DNA of 64,000 nucleotides from Desulfuribacillus stibiiarsenatis (GCF_001742305.1 NZ_MJAT01000022.1:1-64000), one strand, 5' to 3'. Positions 36,865 through 48,514 are shown, counted from the first letter of the stretch. Made by a program: numbers and translations. Notes: generated from the sequence alone by a model not told the origin.

Positions 36865-36971
36865 ATTCTATCATTTTGCAATTGATAGAATAGACTAACT
36901 AATGTTAATATTAAAAAAATTCATAAAAATGTAGTAGATTCTATCTAGTTAATAATGTGAAGAATTACACA
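36865..36971 (+). promoter_or_regulatory. Candidate control region of gltBD
   Basis: A perfect inverted repeat ATTCTATCA-N9-TGATAGAAT spans 36865-36891, and a third ATTCTATC lies at 36938-36945. Further on, TGTGA-N6-ACACA (36956-36971) differs by one base from the CRP/FNR consensus TGTGA-N6-TCACA. All lie within 150 bp of gltB. No known Firmicute gltB regulator box was recognised with confidence. Confidence 0.45.
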
Positions 36972-37012
36972 AAGGTAGAAATCATTTGCTAACATTGAAG
37001 AAAAAATAAGAG

Positions 37013-40000
37013 ATGGGATGGTTGCAAAAAATGACACACATTGGTTTACCCCCTAAGCAAGGCTTGTACGACCCGCAATTTGAACACGATGCTTGTGGTA
37101 TTGGTTTCGTTGCCAATATAAAAGGCAAGAGATCTCATGAAACAGTACGACAAGCACTACAAATTCTATTAAATCTCGACCATCGTGGCGGTCAGGGATG
37201 TGAAAAGAACACGGGTGACGGTGCAGGGATTCTGATGCAGAGTCCACATACCTTTTTTGTTAAAGAGTGTGCCAAACTAGGAATCACTCTACCGGAGTTC
37301 GGAAAATATGGCGTGGGTATGTTTTTTCTACCAAAAGAAGAGAAAGCACGTGTTAACGTAGAGAAAATTATCGAAGGTATTATTGCAGATGCGGGACAAA
37401 CGCTACTAGGTTGGAGAGATGTACCAACTGATAATTCTACTTTAGGGGATACGGCAAAATCAGTAGAGCCTTGTGTACGTCAGATTTTTATTGGAGCTAA
37501 TGCGAATCTAGCAGACCAAATGGCGTTCGAGAGAAAGCTATATGTCATTCGCAAGCTAGCAGAAAACAATATCCGATTTGCTAGTGTTGAAGGTGGGGAG
37601 CAATTTTATGTTCCGAGCTTGTCTAGCAAAACAATAGTATTTAAAGGAATGTTAACACCTGAGCAAGTGGATGGATATTACTTAGATCTTAGAAATCCAG
37701 AGATGGAGACAGCGTTAGCTTTAGTGCATTCGCGCTTCAGTACGAATACATTCCCTAGCTGGGAACGTGCCCATCCTTATCGATACATGATTCATAATGG
37801 GGAAATCAATACGCTTCGCGGTAACGTAAACTGGATGCATGCACGCCAGGCAATGTGTGAATCAGAGCTATTTGGCGATGATCTGAAGAAGATTCTACCG
37901 ATTGTAGATAATGACGGTAGTGACTCGCAAATTTTCGATAACTGCTTAGAGTTTCTTATGTTATCAGGACGTTCATTACCTCATGCAGCGATGATGATGA
38001 TTCCTGAGCCGTGGTCGAATCATGAGAGCATGAGCGATGAGAAAAAGGCATTTTATGAGTATCATAGCTGCTTAATGGAGCCGTGGGATGGCCCTGCTGC
38101 CGTAGCATTTACTGATGGTAGTATTATTGGTGCTGTACTTGATCGTAACGGACTGCGTCCTGCACGCTATTATGTAACGAAGGACGATTTAATTATCATG
38201 GCATCTGAGGTAGGAGTACTGGATATTGCGCCTGAGAATGTTGTTTGTAAGAAGCGTTTAGAGCCAGGTAGAATGCTATTAGTAGATACAGTTGCTGGCC
38301 GTATTATAGATGATGAAGAACTGAAGAGTCAGATAGCTACGGAGCATCCGTACCGTGATTGGTTAGATGAGCATTTAGTGAGCCTGGATGACCTACCAGA
38401 AGCACCGCTTGTGGCAGAGCCAGATCATGCGACAGTAACAGAGCGTCAATTAGCATTTGGTTATACATTTGAAGATTTGAAAAAGACATTAGAACCGATG
38501 GCTGTCAATGGGGTAGATCCAGTAGCTGCCATGGGTATCGATACGCCACTCGCAGTATTATCAGACAAACCGCAATTATTATATAACTATTTTAAGCAGT
38601 TGTTCGCACAGGTTACCAATCCGCCAATTGATGCATTACGCGAAGAAATCATTACGGCAAGTGATACTACCATTGGACCGGAACGTAACTTGATTCAACC
38701 GGAACCTGAAAGCTGTCGTCAAATCAGACTAAAATCACCGATTCTATCCAATGAGCAATTTGCAAAAGTTGTGCACGTACAGCGTGAAGGATTTAAAACG
38801 GTTACACTATCTGCCCTGTATAAAGTAAACGAAGGAAGCAACGGTTTAGAGAGCAAGCTGGATGAGTTATGTGCAGCTGTAGATCAGGCAATTGCTGATG
38901 GAGCCACTTTCATCGTTCTATCGGACCGCGGTGTCAATCAAGAGCTAGCGGCAATTCCTACGTTACTAGCAATTGCAGGCGTCCACCATCACTTAATTCG
39001 TCAAGGAACGCGTACTAAGGTTGCGTTAATTGCTGAAACTGGAGAAGCTCGTGAAGTACATCATTTTGCATTATTGATTGGTTATGGTGCGAGTGCGATT
39101 AATCCGTATCTTGCCTTTGAGACATTAGATGATATGATTCGCCAAGAATTGATTAGTGGTCTGAATCACGAAAAGGCAGTGAAGAATTACATCAAGGCAG
39201 CGACAAAGGGAGTTATCAAGGTATTATCAAAGATGGGGATTTCGACAATTCAAAGTTACCATGGTGCCCAAATCTTTGAGTGTGTGGGGATTGCGCAATC
39301 AGTGATTGACAAGTACTTTACATGGACGCCTTCGCGTATCGGAGGAATTGATCTTTCGGTAATTGCACAGGAAGTAGAAATGCGTCATAAGCGTGCCTAT
39401 GACAAGATTGAGAGTCGAGATCGTACATTGGATAGTGGTGGAGATCACCAGTGGAGAAAAGATGGTGAACATCATTTGTTTAATCCTGAATCAATTACAA
39501 TGCTACAAGATGCTTGCCGCAACGGTGAATATAAGTTATTCAAACAGTATTCAAACCAATTAAACGGAGAATCTGCAAAGCAAGCAACATTACGTGGCTT
39601 ATTCGATTTCAACTTTGCAGCGAATCCAATACCAATAGAAGAAGTAGAATCTGTAGAATCGATTTGTAAGCGCTTTAAGACAGGTGCAATGTCATTCGGA
39701 TCGATTAGCCAAGAGGCTCATGAGGCTCTAGCGATTGCCATGAACCGCATTGGCGGAAAGAGCAACACTGGCGAAGGTGGAGAGCATCCAAACCGTTTCA
39801 CGAGAGACGCAAACGGGGATTTACGTCGTAGTGCTATTAAACAAGTAGCATCTGGACGTTTTGGTGTTACTTCAGAATATCTTGTGAATGCAGATGAGAT
39901 TCAGATCAAAATGGCACAAGGTGCAAAACCTGGAGAAGGCGGACAGTTACCAGGTCGCAAAGTATATCCATTTGTAGCTGAAGTGCGTGGTACAACGGCA

Positions 40001-41629
40001 GGGGTAGGACTGATTTCACCTCCTCCACACCATGATATTTATTCTATTGAAGACTTAGCAGAATTAATCCATGACTTGAAGAATGCCAATCCTCGTGCTC
40101 GCATTAACGTGAAGCTTGTATCTGAAGTGGGTGTAGGTACGATTGCAGCGGGTGTTGCGAAAGGTAAGGCAGATGTTGTTCTGATTAGTGGTTATGACGG
40201 TGGAACTGGTGCATCGCCACGTACCAGCATTAAGCATGCGGGACTTCCATGGGAGCTTGGATTAGCGGAAACTCATCAGACGCTCGTAATGAATAATCTT
40301 AGAGACCGTATAGTCGTAGAAACAGACGGCAAGATGATGACAGGTAGAGATGTAGTCATTGCTGCACTTCTTGGCGCCGAGGAATATGGTTTTGCTACAG
40401 CACCACTAGTAGTACTTGGTTGCGTTATGATGCGCGTTTGTCACATGGACACTTGCCCAGTTGGGGTAGCAACACAGAACCCAGAACTACGCAAGCTGTT
40501 TAAGGGAGATCCTGCCCACGTGGTGAACTTCATGCAGTACATTGCTCAGGAAATGAGAGAATACATGGCTCAGCTTGGATTCCGTACAATCAATGAAATG
40601 GTTGGAAAAACAGACCGTTTAGCAGTGACTCGTGCGCAAGACCATTGGAAAGCAAAGGGCCTAGACTTCAAGGCAATCTTACATCAACCGGAAGTTGATC
40701 CAAGTGTACGCAAGTATTGCCAAATGGATCAGGACCATGGTTTAGATAAATCGATTGATATGCAGCAGCTTCTAGATATCTGTAAGCCAGCAATCGACAA
40801 TAAGCAACCTGTGCAAGCAACACTTCCGATTTGTAACATCAACCGCGTGGTTGGTACGATTCTTGGTAGTGAAGTAACTAGAAAACACGGCGGGAAAGGC
40901 CTTCCGGAAGACACAATCAAACTAAAGTTTGAAGGATCTGCAGGTCAAAGCTTTGGAGCCTTCGTACCGAAGGGAATCACCATGTCTCTAGAAGGAGATT
41001 CGAACGACTATTTCGGTAAAGGACTATCTGGAGGGAAGCTATCGGTATATCCATCGGAAAAAGCAACATTCGTTCCTGAAGAAAACATTATTATCGGAAA
41101 CGTTGCGTTCTATGGCGCGACTGCTGGGGAGGCGTATATTCGAGGCATTGCTGGAGAGCGTTTCTGTGTAAGAAATAGTGGTGTGCATGCTGTCGTTGAA
41201 GGTGTGGGCGACCATGGATGCGAGTACATGACAGGTGGTCGCGTGGTTGTGTTAGGTAAGACTGGCAGAAACTTCGCTGCAGGTATGTCAGGTGGTATCG
41301 CATACGTACTTGATACGAATAACAGCTTTAAGAATCTCTGCAATATGGAGATGGTAGGGCTTGAGACGTTAGAAACCGCGAAAGAAATTGAAGAAGTAAA
41401 GGCTATGATTGAAAAACATGTAGCATTCACTAAGAGTAGTCATGCTCAATCGATTTTAGACCGCTGGGATGAGATGGTGTCGAAGTTCGTTAAGGTCATT
41501 CCTAAGGATTTCAAGCGTATGATGGAAGCAATTGAACGTGCTCAGGAAGCAGGCCTAAGTGGAACGGAAGCGGTAATGGCAGCATTTGAAGAAAATAAAA
41601 ATGATCAGTCTCGCGTCAGCGGAAACTAA
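37013..41629 (+). CDS. gltB: Glutamate synthase large subunit GltB
   Basis: This 1538-residue protein has the full family order: class II glutaminase domain beginning HDACGIGF, whose Cys 28 becomes the N-terminal nucleophile after processing; a central linker domain; the FMN-binding TIM barrel with a 3Fe-4S cluster motif ([15 protein letters not shown]); and the C-terminal GXGXG beta-helix. It converts glutamine and 2-oxoglutarate to two glutamates with GltD supplying electrons. The start may instead be ATG 37031 (MTHIGLPP), since neither ATG has a strong ribosome site. gltD follows 21 bp downstream. Confidence 0.97.
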   Translation: MGWLQKMTHIGLPPKQGLYDPQFEHDACGIGFVANIKGKRSHETVRQALQILLNLDHRGGQGCEKNTGDGAGILMQSPHTFFVKECAKLGITLPEFGKYGVGMFFLPKEEKARVNVEKIIEGIIADAGQTLLGWRDVPTDNSTLGDTAKSVEPCVRQIFIGANANLADQMAFERKLYVIRKLAENNIRFASVEGGEQFYVPSLSSKTIVFKGMLTPEQVDGYYLDLRNPEMETALALVHSRFSTNTFPSWERAHPYRYMIHNGEINTLRGNVNWMHARQAMCESELFGDDLKKILPIVDNDGSDSQIFDNCLEFLMLSGRSLPHAAMMMIPEPWSNHESMSDEKKAFYEYHSCLMEPWDGPAAVAFTDGSIIGAVLDRNGLRPARYYVTKDDLIIMASEVGVLDIAPENVVCKKRLEPGRMLLVDTVAGRIIDDEELKSQIATEHPYRDWLDEHLVSLDDLPEAPLVAEPDHATVTERQLAFGYTFEDLKKTLEPMAVNGVDPVAAMGIDTPLAVLSDKPQLLYNYFKQLFAQVTNPPIDALREEIITASDTTIGPERNLIQPEPESCRQIRLKSPILSNEQFAKVVHVQREGFKTVTLSALYKVNEGSNGLESKLDELCAAVDQAIADGATFIVLSDRGVNQELAAIPTLLAIAGVHHHLIRQGTRTKVALIAETGEAREVHHFALLIGYGASAINPYLAFETLDDMIRQELISGLNHEKAVKNYIKAATKGVIKVLSKMGISTIQSYHGAQIFECVGIAQSVIDKYFTWTPSRIGGIDLSVIAQEVEMRHKRAYDKIESRDRTLDSGGDHQWRKDGEHHLFNPESITMLQDACRNGEYKLFKQYSNQLNGESAKQATLRGLFDFNFAANPIPIEEVESVESICKRFKTGAMSFGSISQEAHEALAIAMNRIGGKSNTGEGGEHPNRFTRDANGDLRRSAIKQVASGRFGVTSEYLVNADEIQIKMAQGAKPGEGGQLPGRKVYPFVAEVRGTTAGVGLISPPPHHDIYSIEDLAELIHDLKNANPRARINVKLVSEVGVGTIAAGVAKGKADVVLISGYDGGTGASPRTSIKHAGLPWELGLAETHQTLVMNNLRDRIVVETDGKMMTGRDVVIAALLGAEEYGFATAPLVVLGCVMMRVCHMDTCPVGVATQNPELRKLFKGDPAHVVNFMQYIAQEMREYMAQLGFRTINEMVGKTDRLAVTRAQDHWKAKGLDFKAILHQPEVDPSVRKYCQMDQDHGLDKSIDMQQLLDICKPAIDNKQPVQATLPICNINRVVGTILGSEVTRKHGGKGLPEDTIKLKFEGSAGQSFGAFVPKGITMSLEGDSNDYFGKGLSGGKLSVYPSEKATFVPEENIIIGNVAFYGATAGEAYIRGIAGERFCVRNSGVHAVVEGVGDHGCEYMTGGRVVVLGKTGRNFAAGMSGGIAYVLDTNNSFKNLCNMEMVGLETLETAKEIEEVKAMIEKHVAFTKSSHAQSILDRWDEMVSKFVKVIPKDFKRMMEAIERAQEAGLSGTEAVMAAFEENKNDQSRVSGN

Positions 41630-41650
41630 TGGATTGGGAGGTAGCAGAAG

Positions 41651-43123
41651 ATGGGAAAACCAACAGGATTTTTAGATTATAATCGCGAGCTTCCAGCAGA
41701 CCGTGATCCACTTGAGCGCATCAAGGACTGGCAGGAATTTCATGAATATTTTAATGAAGATAAATTGAAAGAACAGGGCGCTCGTTGTATGGATTGCGGA
41801 ATCCCGTTCTGTCATACAGGTGCTATGATTGGCGGTATGGCATCAGGATGTCCAGTGAACAACTTAATCCCTGATTGGAACGATCTTGTTTACAAGGGAT
41901 TATGGCATGAAGCCTTTGAACGTTTAATGAAAACGAATAACTTCCCAGAATTCACTGGAAGGGTATGCCCAGCTCCTTGCGAAGGGGCATGTACAGCAGG
42001 TTTTAATGGAGACCCTGTAACGATTAAGAATACGGAGTACTCGATTATCGAGAAGGCATACGAAGAAGGCTGGATGGCACCGAACCCTCCGGCAATGCGC
42101 ACTGGGAAAAAAGTTGCTGTGGTCGGTTCAGGGCCAGCAGGACTTGCGTGTGCGGATCAATTGAACAAGGCAGGCCATACAGTAACCGTATATGAGCGTG
42201 CGGATCGTATCGGTGGTCTAATGATGTACGGTATTCCAAACATGAAACTTGACAAAAAGTATATCAAGCGCCGAGTTGATCTAATGACAGCAGAGGGTAT
42301 TACGTTTGTCACGAACACAGAGATTGGGAAAGACATACCAGCGCAAAAGCTTAAAGAAGATTTTGATGCGGTAGTGTTATGTGGTGGAGCTACAAAACCT
42401 AGAGATTTACAAGCAGAGGGCCGAGAAATGAAAGGCATCCATTTTGCCATGGAGTTCCTACATGCGAACACGAAGAGCTTATTAGATTCAAGCTTAGAAG
42501 ATGGCAATTATATCTCAGCAAAGGGTAAAGATGTGATTGTCATTGGTGGTGGAGACACAGGTACTGACTGTGTAGGAACATCGATACGCCACGGCTGCAA
42601 TAGCGTTGTTCAACTAGAGATTATGCCAATGCCTCCGCAAGAGAGAGCAGCGAATAATCCATGGCCTCAGTTCCCAAAGGTATATAAGATGGACTATGGT
42701 CAAGAGGAAGCAAAGGAACTGTATGGAAGTGACCCACGTAAATATTGCATCATGACGAAGAAGTTTGTCGGTGATGAGAATGGTAACGTGAAAGAGTTAC
42801 ACACAGTGGAAATTGAATGGAAGAAAGATGAACAAGGCAGGTTTTCGCCAGTAGAAGTAGCAGGCTCTGAGAAGGTATGGCCGGCACAATTAGTATTACT
42901 TGCAATGGGTTTCCTAGGGCCAGAGGAAACAGCAATCGACCAATTAGGTGTAGAGAAGGATTCTCGTACCAACGTGAAGACGGCAGAAGGTAAATATGCA
43001 ACGAATGTTCCAGGAGTATTCTCGGCAGGGGATATGCGCCGCGGACAAAGCCTTGTGGTTTGGGCGATTAGCGAAGGCCGTGGAGCAGCTAAGGAATGTG
43101 ACTATTATCTCGCGGGATTGTAG
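41651..43123 (+). CDS. gltD: Glutamate synthase small subunit GltD
   Basis: The 490-residue protein has the N-terminal Fe-S domain ([10 protein letters not shown] and CPVNN, with CPAPCEGAC), an FAD-binding motif [12 protein letters not shown] and an NAD(P)H-binding motif [14 protein letters not shown]. It passes electrons from NAD(P)H to GltB. Start ATG follows GGGAGG. It forms an operon with gltB and ends at a strong terminator. Confidence 0.97.
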   Translation: MGKPTGFLDYNRELPADRDPLERIKDWQEFHEYFNEDKLKEQGARCMDCGIPFCHTGAMIGGMASGCPVNNLIPDWNDLVYKGLWHEAFERLMKTNNFPEFTGRVCPAPCEGACTAGFNGDPVTIKNTEYSIIEKAYEEGWMAPNPPAMRTGKKVAVVGSGPAGLACADQLNKAGHTVTVYERADRIGGLMMYGIPNMKLDKKYIKRRVDLMTAEGITFVTNTEIGKDIPAQKLKEDFDAVVLCGGATKPRDLQAEGREMKGIHFAMEFLHANTKSLLDSSLEDGNYISAKGKDVIVIGGGDTGTDCVGTSIRHGCNSVVQLEIMPMPPQERAANNPWPQFPKVYKMDYGQEEAKELYGSDPRKYCIMTKKFVGDENGNVKELHTVEIEWKKDEQGRFSPVEVAGSEKVWPAQLVLLAMGFLGPEETAIDQLGVEKDSRTNVKTAEGKYATNVPGVFSAGDMRRGQSLVVWAISEGRGAAKECDYYLAGL

Positions 43124-43186
43124 GATTAATGAAAGAAATATAAAATCTTAGAATCAAACATGATCAGTAAAAGGATTGAAGCTATG

Positions 43187-43221
43187 GACCGTTATGGAGA
43201 GAACTCCTAACGGTCTTTTTT
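43187..43221 (+). terminator. Terminator after gltD
   Basis: GACCGTTA-t-GGAG pairs with CTCC-TAACGGTC around AGAA, followed by six T residues. Confidence 0.9.
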
Positions 43222-43340
43222 GTTGTGAAAAGAAAGAATGAGAAATTGATTTCAAAAACCAGGAATAGTATGATAATGAGTAGAACAAATAAAGATAGAA
43301 TTTTCAAACAAGTAATACACTAAGTTGCCTGGAGGGGATC

Positions 43341-44369
43341 TTGGAAATGAAGTATACTGACGTGTTAGTGCAAGCGAAGGAAGTTGTTTCACAGTATTGT
43401 CGTGTGTGTAAGGACTGTAATGGGAAGGTTTGTACTGGGGAAGTTCCCGGTGTAGGTGGAAAAGCGACAGGTTCTGCTTTTACAAGAAGTCGTGAAAAAT
43501 TAAATGAAGTGAAAGTAAATTTAGATACAATTGTAGAAGAGAAGCCAATTGATATGAGCGTCGAGTTATTTGGCAAACAGTTCAAATACCCAGTGTTTGC
43601 AGCACCGATTGGCGCAGTAGCATTAAATTATGGTGCACATATGGATGATTACACGTATACCCAAGCAATCGTTAAGGGCTGTCAAGAGGCAGGAGTTGCA
43701 GGGTTTACAGGCGATGGAGTTAAGGAAGAGTTCTACGATTTGCCGCTTAAAGTGATTGGAGAAAACGGCGGACACGGAATTCCAACGATCAAACCGTGGA
43801 AGAAGGAAGAGATCCTAGCGAAGATTAAAAAAGCAGAAGCAAATGGTGCAATGGCTGTGGCAATGGATATTGATGCTGCAGGGTTAGTGACGCTAGCATT
43901 ATTAGGGAAACCAGTGGGAACGAAATCTGTAAAAGACTTGCAGGAGTTAATATCCGCAACGAAGTTACCTGTAATCTTAAAAGGTGTTATGACGGTAGCT
44001 GGCGCGAAGAAAGCAATGGAAGCAGGAGCATACGGCATTGTAGTATCTAATCATGGCGGTCGTGTGCTTGATCATACACCAGCAACAATTGAAGTATTAT
44101 CGGACATCGCGAAAGCAGTAAAAGGGAAGTTGAAGATTTTCGTTGATGGTGGGTTTAGAAGTGGGATTGATGTATTCAAGGCATTAGCCCTTGGAGCAGA
44201 TGCTGTGTTAATTGGACGTCCGTATGTATTAGCTGCTTATGGTGGCGGTTCTGAAGGCGTGAAAGTTTATACGGAGAAAATTGGGCAAGAACTTATGGAG
44301 ACAATGATTATGACGGGTTGTCATACATTGAAGGACATAAATGAAGATTGCGTATTTCTAAGCAAGTAG
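43341..44369 (+). CDS. FMN-dependent alpha-hydroxy-acid oxidase/dehydrogenase-like protein
   Basis: The 342-residue protein is an FMN TIM barrel of the lactate/glycolate oxidase superfamily: FAAPIGAVALNYGAH near the start, LPVILKGVM, the active-site segment VVSNHGGRVLDH with the catalytic His, and the phosphate-binding VDGGFRSGIDVFKALALGADAVLIGRP. The N-terminus has CRVCKDCNGKVC, a Cys-rich motif reminiscent of that in the FMN protein at 9521-11095. TTG 43341 or ATG 43347 may be the start; GGAGGGG is upstream of both. Substrate and electron acceptor are unknown. It follows gltBD but has its own promoter region. Confidence 0.85.
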   Translation: MEMKYTDVLVQAKEVVSQYCRVCKDCNGKVCTGEVPGVGGKATGSAFTRSREKLNEVKVNLDTIVEEKPIDMSVELFGKQFKYPVFAAPIGAVALNYGAHMDDYTYTQAIVKGCQEAGVAGFTGDGVKEEFYDLPLKVIGENGGHGIPTIKPWKKEEILAKIKKAEANGAMAVAMDIDAAGLVTLALLGKPVGTKSVKDLQELISATKLPVILKGVMTVAGAKKAMEAGAYGIVVSNHGGRVLDHTPATIEVLSDIAKAVKGKLKIFVDGGFRSGIDVFKALALGADAVLIGRPYVLAAYGGGSEGVKVYTEKIGQELMETMIMTGCHTLKDINEDCVFLSK

Positions 44370-44377
44370 TTGAGCTG

Positions 44378-44415
44378 AAATCTTAGGTGCATAAATAGCA
44401 TCTAAGATTTTTTTA
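44378..44415 (+). terminator. Terminator after the FMN oxidase gene
   Basis: AAATCTTAG-g-TGC pairs with GCA-t-CTAAGATTT around ATAAATA, followed by T residues. Confidence 0.88.
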
Positions 44416-44416
44416 C

Positions 44417-44513
44417 ACTATCAGAATTAATAATAAATTAATGTTGATAGTATAAGTGCAACTAAGGCATTCTCTTCGCCAGTAGGCTTGGCGAATGCCA
44501 AGTTTTCTTTATA
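44417..44513 (+). repeat. Dispersed two-hairpin repeat, copy 2
   Basis: Hairpin A (44417-44451, CTATCA/TGATAG with an inner AT-rich stem) is followed by AGTGCAACTAAG, hairpin B (GGCAT..TCGCCA-gtaggct-TGGCGA-ATGCC, about 44466-44500) and AAGTTTTCTTTATATA. The order and the flanking words match copies 1 and 3. Confidence 0.75.
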
Positions 44514-44660
44514 TATGTGTTATTCGTTTGTCTAAGATTGCGGTATATCTTGAAAAGTAGATAGGGTATTTTTGCTTAGGGTATTTTTGCTGTTAAGCTT
44601 GCAATAAACAATAACCTATATGATAATATGGAGAAAATATGTTGCTGGGGAGTAGACGTT

Positions 44661-45428
44661 GTGAGTAATAAACCTCTGGATATTCATGAAATCGACGGTC
44701 AATTAGAGTTTGTGATTGAGCATTTAGAAGATAAAAGTAAAAAGAACAATAAAAAAGCGGCGAGCTACTATTTATATGAATCTACAATAGAGCGTATTAA
44801 AACATATGCGCAAAAATATAACATGAAAGAAAATCAGTTTATTGAAGAAGTAATGAACAAGCTAATGGATGAGATAGAGAACAAAGGTAATTCGGCAAAA
44901 GCACAAAATATACAGCCAATTAATAACCAGCCGCGACTGATGGCAGACCCACAGACAACATCATGGTCTAGAATCTTCTCAGGCAAGACGACGAGAGACC
45001 AAGAAGTCAACGACAATTCTATATCTTCAGAAAATATGGATGAAAATGTTGATGATAATATAGATAAGAAAACGGAAGAAAAGGCATTAAAACTTCCTGA
45101 GACAAGTGGTCCTGAGACAAAAACACCGAAGATAATAGACGCGCTGCAGTTAGCGGAATTAGAGGAAAAGATGTTAGAGTATATTTTCGACCAATATAAG
45201 CCTGATTATCGAATTTTATATCAGCGTTTCGAGAGTAAAATTGAAAAAGAATTAGACATAGAAGGAGAAGTAATTTTACAGATTGTACGCTCATTACATA
45301 GTAAGAAATATGTAACCCATTATACAGATTACAATTTGCTGGATATTAACAAAAAGATATTTGAAGAGAAGTTGCCAGACGTTAAAGACGTCTTAAAATT
45401 CTATGAAGACGATGATATAATAACATAA
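44661..45428 (+). CDS. Protein with ribbon-helix-helix-like N-terminal segment, function unknown
   Basis: The 255-residue protein starts at GTG 44661, preceded by GGGGAG at 8 bp; the longer frame from 44628 has no site. Residues about 25-72 (AASYYLYESTIERIKTYAQK ... QFIEEVMNKLMDEI) resemble a CopG/Arc ribbon-helix-helix. An acidic low-complexity linker follows (about 75-150), then a helical C-terminus (about 155-235: ELEEKMLEYIFDQYKP ... LHSKKYVTHYTDYNLL) that could be winged-helix-like. It is probably DNA-binding but no family is recognised. It stands alone between two repeats and a terminator. Confidence 0.6.
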   Translation: MSNKPLDIHEIDGQLEFVIEHLEDKSKKNNKKAASYYLYESTIERIKTYAQKYNMKENQFIEEVMNKLMDEIENKGNSAKAQNIQPINNQPRLMADPQTTSWSRIFSGKTTRDQEVNDNSISSENMDENVDDNIDKKTEEKALKLPETSGPETKTPKIIDALQLAELEEKMLEYIFDQYKPDYRILYQRFESKIEKELDIEGEVILQIVRSLHSKKYVTHYTDYNLLDINKKIFEEKLPDVKDVLKFYEDDDIIT

Positions 45429-45465
45429 TGATAACGCGATTAACTAATAATAGCTTTCCCAACTG

Positions 45466-45485
45466 CCCCGTCTGATGCGGGGTAT
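45466..45485. terminator. Short GC hairpin between convergent genes
   Basis: CCCCG pairs with CGGGG around TCTGATG, with a T-rich continuation on the plus strand. Confidence 0.6.
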
Positions 45486-45500
45486 TTGATTTCTTAAAAA

Positions 45501-46556
45501 TTAGGCGATAGGTTTTTGCCACTGATACCATAATTTAACCAATATAGGAATTAAGATTGTAATGAGTACAACTCGTACTAATTGATATCCCGTCACAAAA
45601 GGAACATTCGCTTGAATCGCCTTTGCTGTGACACCCATTTCCGCGACACCTCCTGGAGCGGCACTGAGAAAACCAGTAGCCAAAGAGATATCAGGGTATA
45701 TGATTGTAAGGGCATAACCAAGGCCCAATGAAATAATAATTAGCAGAATGCTTGCAATTGTAGAATACACCGCCAGTTTTTTTAAAGCAAAAATTTTAAA
45801 TGGGTCAATGGATGATGCGATATGAATTCCAAGGAATATTTGTATCAAAACAAAAAGTGAAACCGGAAGTCTGGGTGCTGGAATATCTATAGACACTAAA
45901 GCCATCGTCATAAGAATTGGCGCAATTAAATGGGGCGTGGGAACTTTTATACGAATACTAATTATTGTGGCAATGGCAATTAGAATGGAGTAAATGAATA
46001 GAGCTGTCCAAGTAAATTCTAAGTTATTAAGTGTAGGTGGAAAAATATGATGTTCTGTTACTAAGAAATGAACAGTAAAAAAAGGCACAATAAACACCAC
46101 TAAAAGCAAGCGTAACATATGCATCAAGGCAATGACGTTAGCGTCTAGGTGCTTAAAATCGGTGCAGATATAAACCATTTGGCTAAGTCCGCCGGGTATG
46201 CTGCCAATTAGTAAGCTGTCAAAAGATATGTTTGTTAGTTTTGAAATGATATAGGCAAACATCGCGCCGAGCAGAATCAATATAAATGTTATGAACAACA
46301 TACTTGGAACTTGATACAACAATGTTTCTATGTCAGAAGCGCGAAAGGACGCGCCTAAATAGTAACCAAGGATAATGAAACTAAAGTTTCTTAATATGCT
46401 AGGCCACTCAAAGGCATAGTGAAAGACTGCTTTCGTAATTAACAAAAAGCTTAGAGGACCGAGAATCCAGGTTAGTGGTAATGAAAGATAATAAAATGTA
46501 ACACCGCCTAAACTGGCAATGCTAATTGTCGTTATAACTTGTCGTAATACTCTCAA
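45501..46556 (-). CDS. AbrB-family integral membrane protein
   Basis: The 351-residue protein has about ten hydrophobic helices in two repeats, each with the conserved signature of the AbrB duplication family (GGLSQMVY and APGGVAEM around a helix break). Family members are putative transporters; some were named after ammonia monooxygenase regulators without evidence for that function. The start is TTG 46556. It is divergent from glnS, with an inverted copy of the two-hairpin repeat between them. Confidence 0.85.
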   Translation of the reverse strand: MRVLRQVITTISIASLGGVTFYYLSLPLTWILGPLSFLLITKAVFHYAFEWPSILRNFSFIILGYYLGASFRASDIETLLYQVPSMLFITFILILLGAMFAYIISKLTNISFDSLLIGSIPGGLSQMVYICTDFKHLDANVIALMHMLRLLLVVFIVPFFTVHFLVTEHHIFPPTLNNLEFTWTALFIYSILIAIATIISIRIKVPTPHLIAPILMTMALVSIDIPAPRLPVSLFVLIQIFLGIHIASSIDPFKIFALKKLAVYSTIASILLIIISLGLGYALTIIYPDISLATGFLSAAPGGVAEMGVTAKAIQANVPFVTGYQLVRVVLITILIPILVKLWYQWQKPIA

Positions 46557-46618
46557 AAATTCTCACCATCAATTTTTCTGAAATATTTTACAATCGCTGC
46601 AAATAAAGGTACTATATT

Positions 46619-46731
46619 ATATAAAGAAAACTTAGTTCAGATGGAGTTTTTACTCCACCTGAACTCTAGTTGCACTTATTTCGAAGCTTGCGGGCACTAA
46701 TACTCCCGCTTATAGAAGTGGGAGTATTAGT
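46619..46731 (-). repeat. Dispersed two-hairpin repeat, copy 3 (inverted)
   Basis: Read on the minus strand, hairpin A (46696-46731, ACTAATACTCCC/GGGAGTATTAGT) precedes AAGTGCAACTA, hairpin B (46634-46665, AGTTCAGGTGGAGT/ACTCCATCTGAACT, one mismatch) and AAGTTTTCTTTATATA. The linking words equal those of copy 2 while the stem sequences differ entirely. Confidence 0.75.
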
Positions 46732-46814
46732 AAACGCCGCTGAGATAATTATAACGCATGTGTCTTTTCGTTGGATACAGTGTAAAAGTAAATTGTCTAA
46801 AAGGAGTCAAAAAT

Positions 46815-48509
46815 ATGAGCTTGAATAACACAGAAATACCTGTGAACTTTATTCAAAATATTATAACGGAAGACTTAAAGGCTGCCAAGAATAATAGTCG
46901 AGTACATACACGCTTTCCACCAGAACCTAACGGATACTTACATATTGGACATGCTAAATCGATTTGTTTGAACTTTGGTTTAGCGAACGCCAATGGAGGG
47001 TTATGCAACTTGCGAATGGATGACACGAATCCTTCCAAAGAGGAAGAGGAATTTGTAGAATCCATTAAGACGGATGTAAAGTGGCTAGGGTATGACTGGG
47101 AAGACCGCATGTATTTCGCTTCTGATTATTTCGAAAAGCTATACCAATATGCTGTTCAGTTAATTCAAGCAGGCAAGGCATACGTCTGCGATTTATCAGC
47201 AGAACAAATGAGGGAATACCGAGGAACTCTAACGGAACCAGGAAAGAATAGTCCCTATAGAGATCGCTCAGTGGAAGAGAATCTTGACCTGTTTAATCGG
47301 ATGCGGGCAGGAGAATTTGCCTCTGGAACAAAAGTGCTACGTGCAAAAATTGATATGACATCTGGGAATTTAAACATGCGCGATCCAGTGATTTATCGTA
47401 TTATGTTTGCCCATCATCATCGCACAGGGGATGCATGGTGTATTTATCCGATGTATGACTTTGCTCATCCGTTATCCGATGCCATAGAGAACATAACACA
47501 CTCGATATGCACATTGGAATTTGCTGATCACAGACCATTGTACGACTGGTTAGTAGAGAATGTCGATTATTCGGACATGGCTGATGGCCGTCCACATCAA
47601 TACGAATTTGCGAGATTGAATTTAAGCTACACAGTCATGAGTAAGAGAAAACTAAAACTACTTGTGGAAGAAAATCATGTGACTGGTTGGGATGATCCAA
47701 GAATGCCTACGATTTCTGGTCTTCGTAGAAGGGGATATACACCGGAGTCGATTCGCGACTTTTGTGAACGTATTGGTGTTGCCAAAGCGAGTAGTCTAGT
47801 GGATAAAGCGCTTCTTGAGCATTGTATTCGTGAGGATTTAAATGCGAGAGCAACTCGCGCCATGGCTGTTGTTAAACCTCTAAAGCTAGTGCTTGAGAAT
47901 TATCCTGAAGATCAAGTGGAATTCCTGCCAATAGAGAATAATCCTGAGCAGGAAGGATCAGGGATGAGAAACGTACCGTTTTCTAGGGAGATTTATATTG
48001 AACAAGATGACTTTATGGAAGACCCGCCGAACAAATTCTTCCGTCTTGCACCAGGAAAAGAAGTGCGTTTAAAAGGTGCCTACATTATTAAGTGTGAAGA
48101 AGTCATTAAGGATGAAAACGGAAATATTACGGAACTCCGCTGCACCTATGACCCTGAGACTAGAAGCGGTCTACCTGGTAGTGCGCGCAAGGTCAAAGGT
48201 GTGCTCCATTGGGTATCAGTCCTACATGGTATCCAGGCTGAAGTCCGTTTGTATGAAGATTTGTTTACCAAGGAACAGCCAGATATGGAGGAAGAAGGGT
48301 CGGATTTCCGTGCCAATATTAACCCGGATTCTTTAGCGATAATACAATCCTGCATCGTAGAACCAATCTTAGCAACAGCGACGAAGGATGACAGATTTCA
48401 ATTTATGAGACAGGGATATTTTTGCATCGATTCCGTAGACTCGAAACCACATCAGCTAGTCTTTAATCGTATTGTATCCTTGAAGGATAGCTACGTAAAA
48501 GTGAAATAG
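46815..48509 (+). CDS. glnS: Glutaminyl-tRNA synthetase
   Basis: The 564-residue class I synthetase has the HIGH-type motif [14 protein letters not shown], the MSK-type loop VMSKRKL and GlnRS-specific segments ([27 protein letters not shown]). It charges tRNA-Gln directly; many Firmicutes lack it and use GatCAB, so its presence hints at ancient transfer in this lineage. ATG 46815 follows AAAAGGAG; the longer frame from 46758 is leader. A terminator follows. No T-box was seen upstream. Confidence 0.95.
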   Translation: MSLNNTEIPVNFIQNIITEDLKAAKNNSRVHTRFPPEPNGYLHIGHAKSICLNFGLANANGGLCNLRMDDTNPSKEEEEFVESIKTDVKWLGYDWEDRMYFASDYFEKLYQYAVQLIQAGKAYVCDLSAEQMREYRGTLTEPGKNSPYRDRSVEENLDLFNRMRAGEFASGTKVLRAKIDMTSGNLNMRDPVIYRIMFAHHHRTGDAWCIYPMYDFAHPLSDAIENITHSICTLEFADHRPLYDWLVENVDYSDMADGRPHQYEFARLNLSYTVMSKRKLKLLVEENHVTGWDDPRMPTISGLRRRGYTPESIRDFCERIGVAKASSLVDKALLEHCIREDLNARATRAMAVVKPLKLVLENYPEDQVEFLPIENNPEQEGSGMRNVPFSREIYIEQDDFMEDPPNKFFRLAPGKEVRLKGAYIIKCEEVIKDENGNITELRCTYDPETRSGLPGSARKVKGVLHWVSVLHGIQAEVRLYEDLFTKEQPDMEEEGSDFRANINPDSLAIIQSCIVEPILATATKDDRFQFMRQGYFCIDSVDSKPHQLVFNRIVSLKDSYVKVK

Positions 48510-48514
48510 AACGT

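Noticed and set aside
46619-46814. T-box leader upstream of glnS.
   Set aside because: No T-box bulge (TGGNACCGCG) or Stem I features; the hairpins belong to the inverted dispersed repeat.
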